Assembly: GCA_037974965.1 (NCBI GenBank)
Contig: JBBPFI010000014.1
Coordinates: 620,001 to 684,000 of the forward strand
DNA: 64,000 bases
DNA from: Dacryopinax spathularia
Lineage: Eukaryota > Basidiomycota > Dacrymycetes > Dacrymycetales > Dacrymycetaceae
Reading direction: 5' to 3'
Position 1 is the stretch's first letter. Each line of letters begins with the position of its first letter. Shown here piece by piece: positions 59,521 through 64,000 of this stretch. The notes beneath the pieces are model-generated. The model did not search any database, had not been told where the DNA came from, and saw nothing but the letters and a program-made list of their open reading frames with translations. Made by a program: the position numbers and the translations under genes.

Positions 59521-61464
59521 GTTGATAGATAATTATTGTCCTAAAATACCGCAAAGAAAAGACGAGAAGACGTGAAGAAAGACTCGAGCTTCTGTGGCAG
59601 GCAGGCCTGGTCAGTCCAAGGCAACAGGCACAGAGGGATGTTAAAGCAAAGAACTGCCAGCGCAAGCAAGGTAAGCACGACATTGATAGAGGTTATAAAC
59701 CCTCCGCAATAGAGAGAGAGAGGTAATGAATTCCCCCTGGGATCCACGCGCTGGTGGTGCTGTCCCGCGTGCTCACGCCCTTTCACGCGGCGTCATGCGA
59801 GTGCCAAGCCCAAGGTTACACGGGGGAAATACGCTCCTTCGCCGGGGGTATGCGGGAAAGAAGGGAAAGACGTGATGAGAAGATCGAGCGGGGCCACATG
59901 GCGATAGTAGCCCCTTATCGGATCGTATTGAGGAGGAAGAAGGTTCCTCGGCGATATCAGAGGCACAAAGGATGCATGCATGCAGCGGGAAAGAGTGGGT
60001 CGCACGGCGGTCCCATTTTCAACATGGCTTGCGCCACTTCCCATAGCCAGAAAAAGAGAGCGAGCGATCCAGAGCCCAGCCGGAGAAAAGAGCAGATGAC
60101 GCATATCCACTACTGCCCGCGGAGGACCACCCAACCAAGGAGGAGCAAAATTGAAAAAAAGACGAGTTGGCAAGAGTTGCGCCAAGAAGACGCAATGTCT
60201 CAGCAGCGTTGGAACCCGGACTTACCGCGTGCGCGGGCGCCACGACCCCGCAATGGCGAGATTAGCCCGTTATGGCGCCAGCGTTCGTCGAGCTTGTTGC
60301 TGGCCGAAGAAGCTGGCCGAAGAAGAAGAAGGAGGAACCGCTGGGAAAGAACGAGAAGGGAGGAGCGGGATGGGGGCAGATGACGGCTGATAAGACATTT
60401 TGTGGGCACACGATAACGGGTCCCGTCCCTTTCCTCCTCGACCAGGTCTTACGGGAGTGCACTGCTCTGCGAGGGATGAAAGGGGAGAAGGAACCCGCTC
60501 ACGTGGGCACGTCACGGAATCAATTGACTTTTTCATTCATCGGACAATCTCGCTCGGTTCCGATTGGCATCGGACTTTATCCGCACTATCTCACGCATTT
60601 ATCATCATCAGCGCTTTATCGACTATCAATCCATATCATTCATTGCCCAGGATGAGCTTGGCAAACCGGCCCACCTTCAGTCTCTGTGAGCCAAACCCAC
60701 CGACACATGTGGGCACCGTGCCTGACGGCATGCATGCATGCGTGCTCCATCACTACTCACGCCCGATCACGCAGGTCGGCGTTTAGTAGCCTTCCGGAAC
60801 AGGATCTGTGAACAGGAGTATGGCGTGCTCTCGAGGTCCGGTTACTACACCCCTCCTCATACTACTTTTTCTTTCTTTTCTTTTTCTGCATAAATTTGTT
60901 GTGCAGTTGTAGGCCTCGACTCGGGGGGTGGATGGGAGAGCTGCATGCGGTGCAGGGCGGACAGCTCCGCGGTGTGAACATATCGAAAAAGATGCACACG
61001 ACCAATTTGCGTTGCTGATGATATGACTCATTCTTGTTGGGTCATGACTCTTGAGGCTTGCATCAGCACACTGTCCACCAATTCATACCTGTGCGATGGG
61101 TACAGCTCTGTTCCAACTTCCAAAAAAGGTTGCCACCAGACGCATGGACACCAGTCTTCTCCTCGGAACAAGGCGGAATTTGCCCTGTCGACGAGCCACA
61201 ACTAATCCCAGACAGCCAATCAATCATTAATATCGGACGTCTGTGCCAAGTCCCTCTACTCAATGTACAATATATGCGCATGAGCAGGTTTGGGAAGTGC
61301 GGATTACCGGCCTGTGGATAGATGTAGGGGCTCTCTTGTTGGATACACATACAAGCATAACTTACGCAAGATTAAGAATTACATATCATCTTTTCCCATC
61401 TCCTCCTCACCCATATCAAGCGCCCAGCGCCCAGCGCCCTTCACCCTCCACCAACAACAAAGCT
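59521..61464. other. Intergenic region upstream of PTR2
   Basis: 1.9 kb with only short frames. It has a pyrimidine run near 60865-60895 and ATATATGCGC at 61270-61279, followed by an AG after ATGAGC that resembles a 3' splice site. No gene is supported. Confidence 0.4.
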
Positions 61465-62721
61465 TCAGATCGCCTCCACACACAACTCCCACCCCCCACC
61501 CCCCGCAGCAGGCAAGACCTCGCACCTCACCCTCCTCCTCTCCAACGCACTCTCGTTCCATACCCCCACAAGCAGCCTAACGTCCTCCACCTCCCCCCTG
61601 CGGAACGCTTGGTCGTACGGTCCTCCCTCTACCGCTCTCGGGCCCGCTAGGAGAGCTCTGATCACCGGCGGGGGAGGGCGTTGGGGCTGGAGTGCCGAGG
61701 AGCCGGCCTGGGCTAAGCGTGCCGTAAGGGTGAGGTCGGCGAGGAAGCGGGCCCAGTCGGAGGGGGTGAGGCCGTGCGCCTCGAGGGCAGGGGCGTAGAG
61801 AGCTTGCCAGCCCGTATGCAGCGACTGACCAAGCGTCCGAAGCTTGAACGGCGCGAAATCCCTCGGCTTTATGCGCCATGGGCCGGGGGAGGAGAAACAT
61901 TCTGGTGGTGGGTCTAGCGGTCTATGCGACGGAGGTAAGGCCAGGAGGTTGGGAGGGAGCGGGGTGAGCGTGGTGGGAGGAGGGTAGAAGGGCGGGGGAG
62001 CGGTTTGGGGGAGGTCGGAGGGGCCGGGGGTGCGGGTGTATGCTGGGGGTGCGTCGGTCGGTGCGGTTTCGTCGGTCGTCATGAGCTCGTCGGCTGCTTC
62101 TTCTTCTGGGGCTGCTCCTGACGCTTGAGGAGTGTGGGAGGGAGGGGAGTTGTGCAGCGGCTCGGCGATATGCAATAACGAGCTCCCTCTCGTATGCTCC
62201 CCTCCAGCCGGTCCCCAGCGTAAAGGCGAAACCTCCCTCGGGCTCTGCGCCCCCGTGCCTGAAGGTCCAAACATCGGCGAGCTGGCCGTAGTATGCAGGG
62301 GAGTGTCGTACGGCGTCACAGGCGGGAGAGGGATCGGTCTATGAACGGGCGACGGGGGAGTATGCGGGGCTGAACGTGGTGTGCTTGGGCTCAGGGGCGG
62401 GAGCTGGAGCGACTGGGAGGAATGGGAGGTTGTTGATTGGGAATGGGGAAGAGCGGGGTGGGACGGTTCGCCCGTTTGGAGGGAGAGAAGTGTCGATGGT
62501 GGGAAGGGAAGATGGCCTGGTGCTGAGAGCCGGCTGCGGGTGAGAGTAGGCGAGGGAGGGGCAGGGCGACACTGCGGGCTTTCCGGGCTCTCTGGGCTTG
62601 AGGAGCTCGAGGATGGGCGGAAGGAGCTAGTAGTTGTTGCTGGAGGTGGAGAAACTGGGAGGGCTGGGAGGGAAGTGGTGATATGCGGCGGGGAGGCGAG
62701 CTGGACGGCGTTGGCTTCCAT
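61465..62721 (-). CDS. Proline/serine-rich orphan protein with PPxY motif
   Basis: A single uninterrupted exon of 418 aa from ATG 62721. Residues 1-270 are proline/serine rich and probably disordered; DAPPAYTRTPGPS contains a PPAY motif of the kind bound by WW domains of Nedd4/Rsp5 ubiquitin ligases. From about residue 275 a compact, possibly folded segment follows: IKPRDFAPFKLRTLGQSLH, LTPSDWARFLADLTLTARLA, and FRRGEVEDVRLLVGVWNESA. I do not recognise the family. Length, an ATG start and a structured C-terminus support a real gene. A role as a Rsp5 adaptor is only a guess from the motif. Confidence 0.7.
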   Translation of the reverse strand: MEANAVQLASPPHITTSLPALPVSPPPATTTSSFRPSSSSSSPESPESPQCRPAPPSPTLTRSRLSAPGHLPFPPSTLLSLQTGEPSHPALPHSQSTTSHSSQSLQLPPLSPSTPRSAPHTPPSPVHRPIPLPPVTPYDTPLHTTASSPMFGPSGTGAQSPREVSPLRWGPAGGEHTRGSSLLHIAEPLHNSPPSHTPQASGAAPEEEAADELMTTDETAPTDAPPAYTRTPGPSDLPQTAPPPFYPPPTTLTPLPPNLLALPPSHRPLDPPPECFSSPGPWRIKPRDFAPFKLRTLGQSLHTGWQALYAPALEAHGLTPSDWARFLADLTLTARLAQAGSSALQPQRPPPPVIRALLAGPRAVEGGPYDQAFRRGEVEDVRLLVGVWNESALERRRVRCEVLPAAGGGGWELCVEAI

Positions 62722-63901
62722 CTCTTTGCCTTGCCTTGCTTGAGCGTAGCTCTGGGGGTTGATTGGGGAGGTTGAAGAGGGTGCGTCACCGATGACGCGC
62801 TAATCGTCCACCAAACCGTCGTTTGCCGAGCGTAGATCGACTGGCAGGCGTACTCGTCGACGTCCCAAGTACAGTACGTTCTCCGTAGAGTATGCAGCAG
62901 AGCGCCGTCAAGCTAGTCCTACAAGGCTCAAGGTGCAGGAGTGGTCGTCCAAACAAAAGATAAGCCAACCCCCCTGCCCTTCAGGAGAACAATATACGGC
63001 CCAGCCGGTCAATCCCTTACACTCGCAGGCAGGGAGCACGCAACGCACACGAGCGAGTCGGGAGTCGGGAATCGCGGGTTCAGTGTGGGGTAAAAGAACC
63101 CAGAGAGAGGGCGGGATCAATCGTATACACGAGTACGTAAGCGTGAATAAGAATATGTTAGGGGTCTTTCTTGGCGCGAAGAAGGTGAGGAGGCTCCAAC
63201 GGTGCGCCATATGTATGAGGAGGGGGTGGGAAGGGGTGAGGGGTGGGCATGGTTACGGGTTTGTGGAGCCGTTGGATGGAGAAGGAAAGAGAGGGGCTGT
63301 ATTTGGAGCATATCCTCATCCTAGTTATTTCTGTATGGAAGAGGGACGGAGTCTGCAGAAGTTGTCGTGCTGCGCAGGACTGATTCTGCGTAACGTCCTT
63401 CCTCTGTAGAGCCAAATGTATGCGCTTCGGAGCATTCATGTATGCTGAGTATATGCGCCTACTATGGCCCAGTCGTGCTCGTCCGGACCTCGGAACTGGC
63501 TGCTGCGATGGGTGATACGCCGGCGAACCTTGCCCTTCATCGCAGCTCGGGAAGGCAAGTGCGCTCGGAGGACAGCTCGCTGAACGTTATACATACTATC
63601 TCAGTCGTGCACGCTGTGGCAGGACGACGGGGCGTGCGGAGAGTACTGCAGTGAGAGAGCCGATCTATGCATTCCGCTCGTCTATCTATTCAGCGAGAGT
63701 TTCCCAAGTATCAGCCCATTGCTTTCGGCAAGCAACGGCAAAAAGAGTCCATGACAATTGAAAAGAAGGAGTGAAGCGGAAGAGTGGAATGGAAGATTAT
63801 TGTTGTAAAGGGTATTTCTGCTTCTCCTTTCCCCTCCCCTCCCCTCGGTCGCCCGCCCAGCTCGTACAGCGCAAGGCACCGAGTCTCGCGCGAGGCACCG
63901 T
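62722..63901. other. Intergenic region
   Basis: About 1.2 kb with short unrecognised frames. TATATGCGC occurs at 63450-63458 and a related TGTATGCGC at 63417-63425. Confidence 0.4.
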
Positions 63902-64000
63902 CTACTGCGCCGAGATGGCAGCGGAAGAAGATGAAGATGCCCCCTCTGCACTGCTCGCGACCTTCTCCTCCGCACTAGGCACCACCCCATAAGTCCTCCT
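63902..64000 (-). CDS. Possible C-terminal end of a gene running off the window
   Basis: On the minus strand a frame open to the window edge ends with TAG at 63902-63904. It reads RTYGVVPSAEEKVASSAEG then a serine-rich end. The composition resembles a disordered protein tail, but nothing identifies the protein and chance cannot be excluded. Confidence 0.3.
   Translation of the reverse strand, partial: RRTYGVVPSAEEKVASSAEGASSSSSAAISAQ

Overview
The window reads as nuclear DNA of a basidiomycete fungus, most likely a Tremellomycete yeast (Cryptococcus/Kwoniella/Tremella relatives). The signs are a compact intron-rich layout, introns of about 45-90 bases with GTGCGT/GTAAGT/GTACGT donors and CTAAC/CTGAC branch points, a PPZ-type phosphatase, a basidiomycete-type G1/S cyclin, REC8, DLT1, WSC-GH71 and DUF6697 genes. 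I saw no tRNA, rRNA, CRISPR array or recognisable transposon or virus-like element. Gene models were assembled by hand from splice signals, reading phase and family resemblance.

Layout. 0-10 kb: a DUF6697-like gene (-) and three related F-box genes (one +, two -). 10-18.6 kb: a small ABM-fold protein (-), PPZ-type phosphatase (+), a DJ-1/PfpI-like plus SUKH (Smi1/Knr4) gene (-) and RPS11 (-). 19-29.5 kb: meiotic kleisin REC8 (+), a second DUF6697-like gene (+), a DNA polymerase iota-like gene (-), DLT1 (-) and a class I methyltransferase (+). 29.9-37.3 kb: a long low-complexity 4E-T-like protein (-) and a G1/S cyclin (-). 37.3-43.2 kb: nearly 6 kb without a recognisable gene. 43.2-52.6 kb: a Gfo/Idh/MocA oxidoreductase resembling D-galacturonate reductase (-), a five-WSC GH71 alpha-1,3-glucanase (-) and, divergently, a secreted GDSL/CE16 esterase (+). 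53-57.2 kb: IDI1 (+), a C2H2 zinc-finger gene (+) and a secreted CAP/PR-1 protein (+). 57.4-64 kb: a POT peptide transporter (-) with an apparent single-base frameshift, a proline-rich orphan (-) and a possible gene end at the right edge.

How the genes relate. Most are unrelated housekeeping neighbours. Two groups stand out: the F-box/DUF6697 family expansions at the left, and the 43-53 kb group of carbohydrate-active or sugar-acid enzymes. The strongest unexplained signal is a near-palindromic octamer, GCGCATAT/ATATGCGC. It occurs 14 times in the window (about two expected at equal base frequencies) and falls repeatedly inside short introns of unrelated genes.
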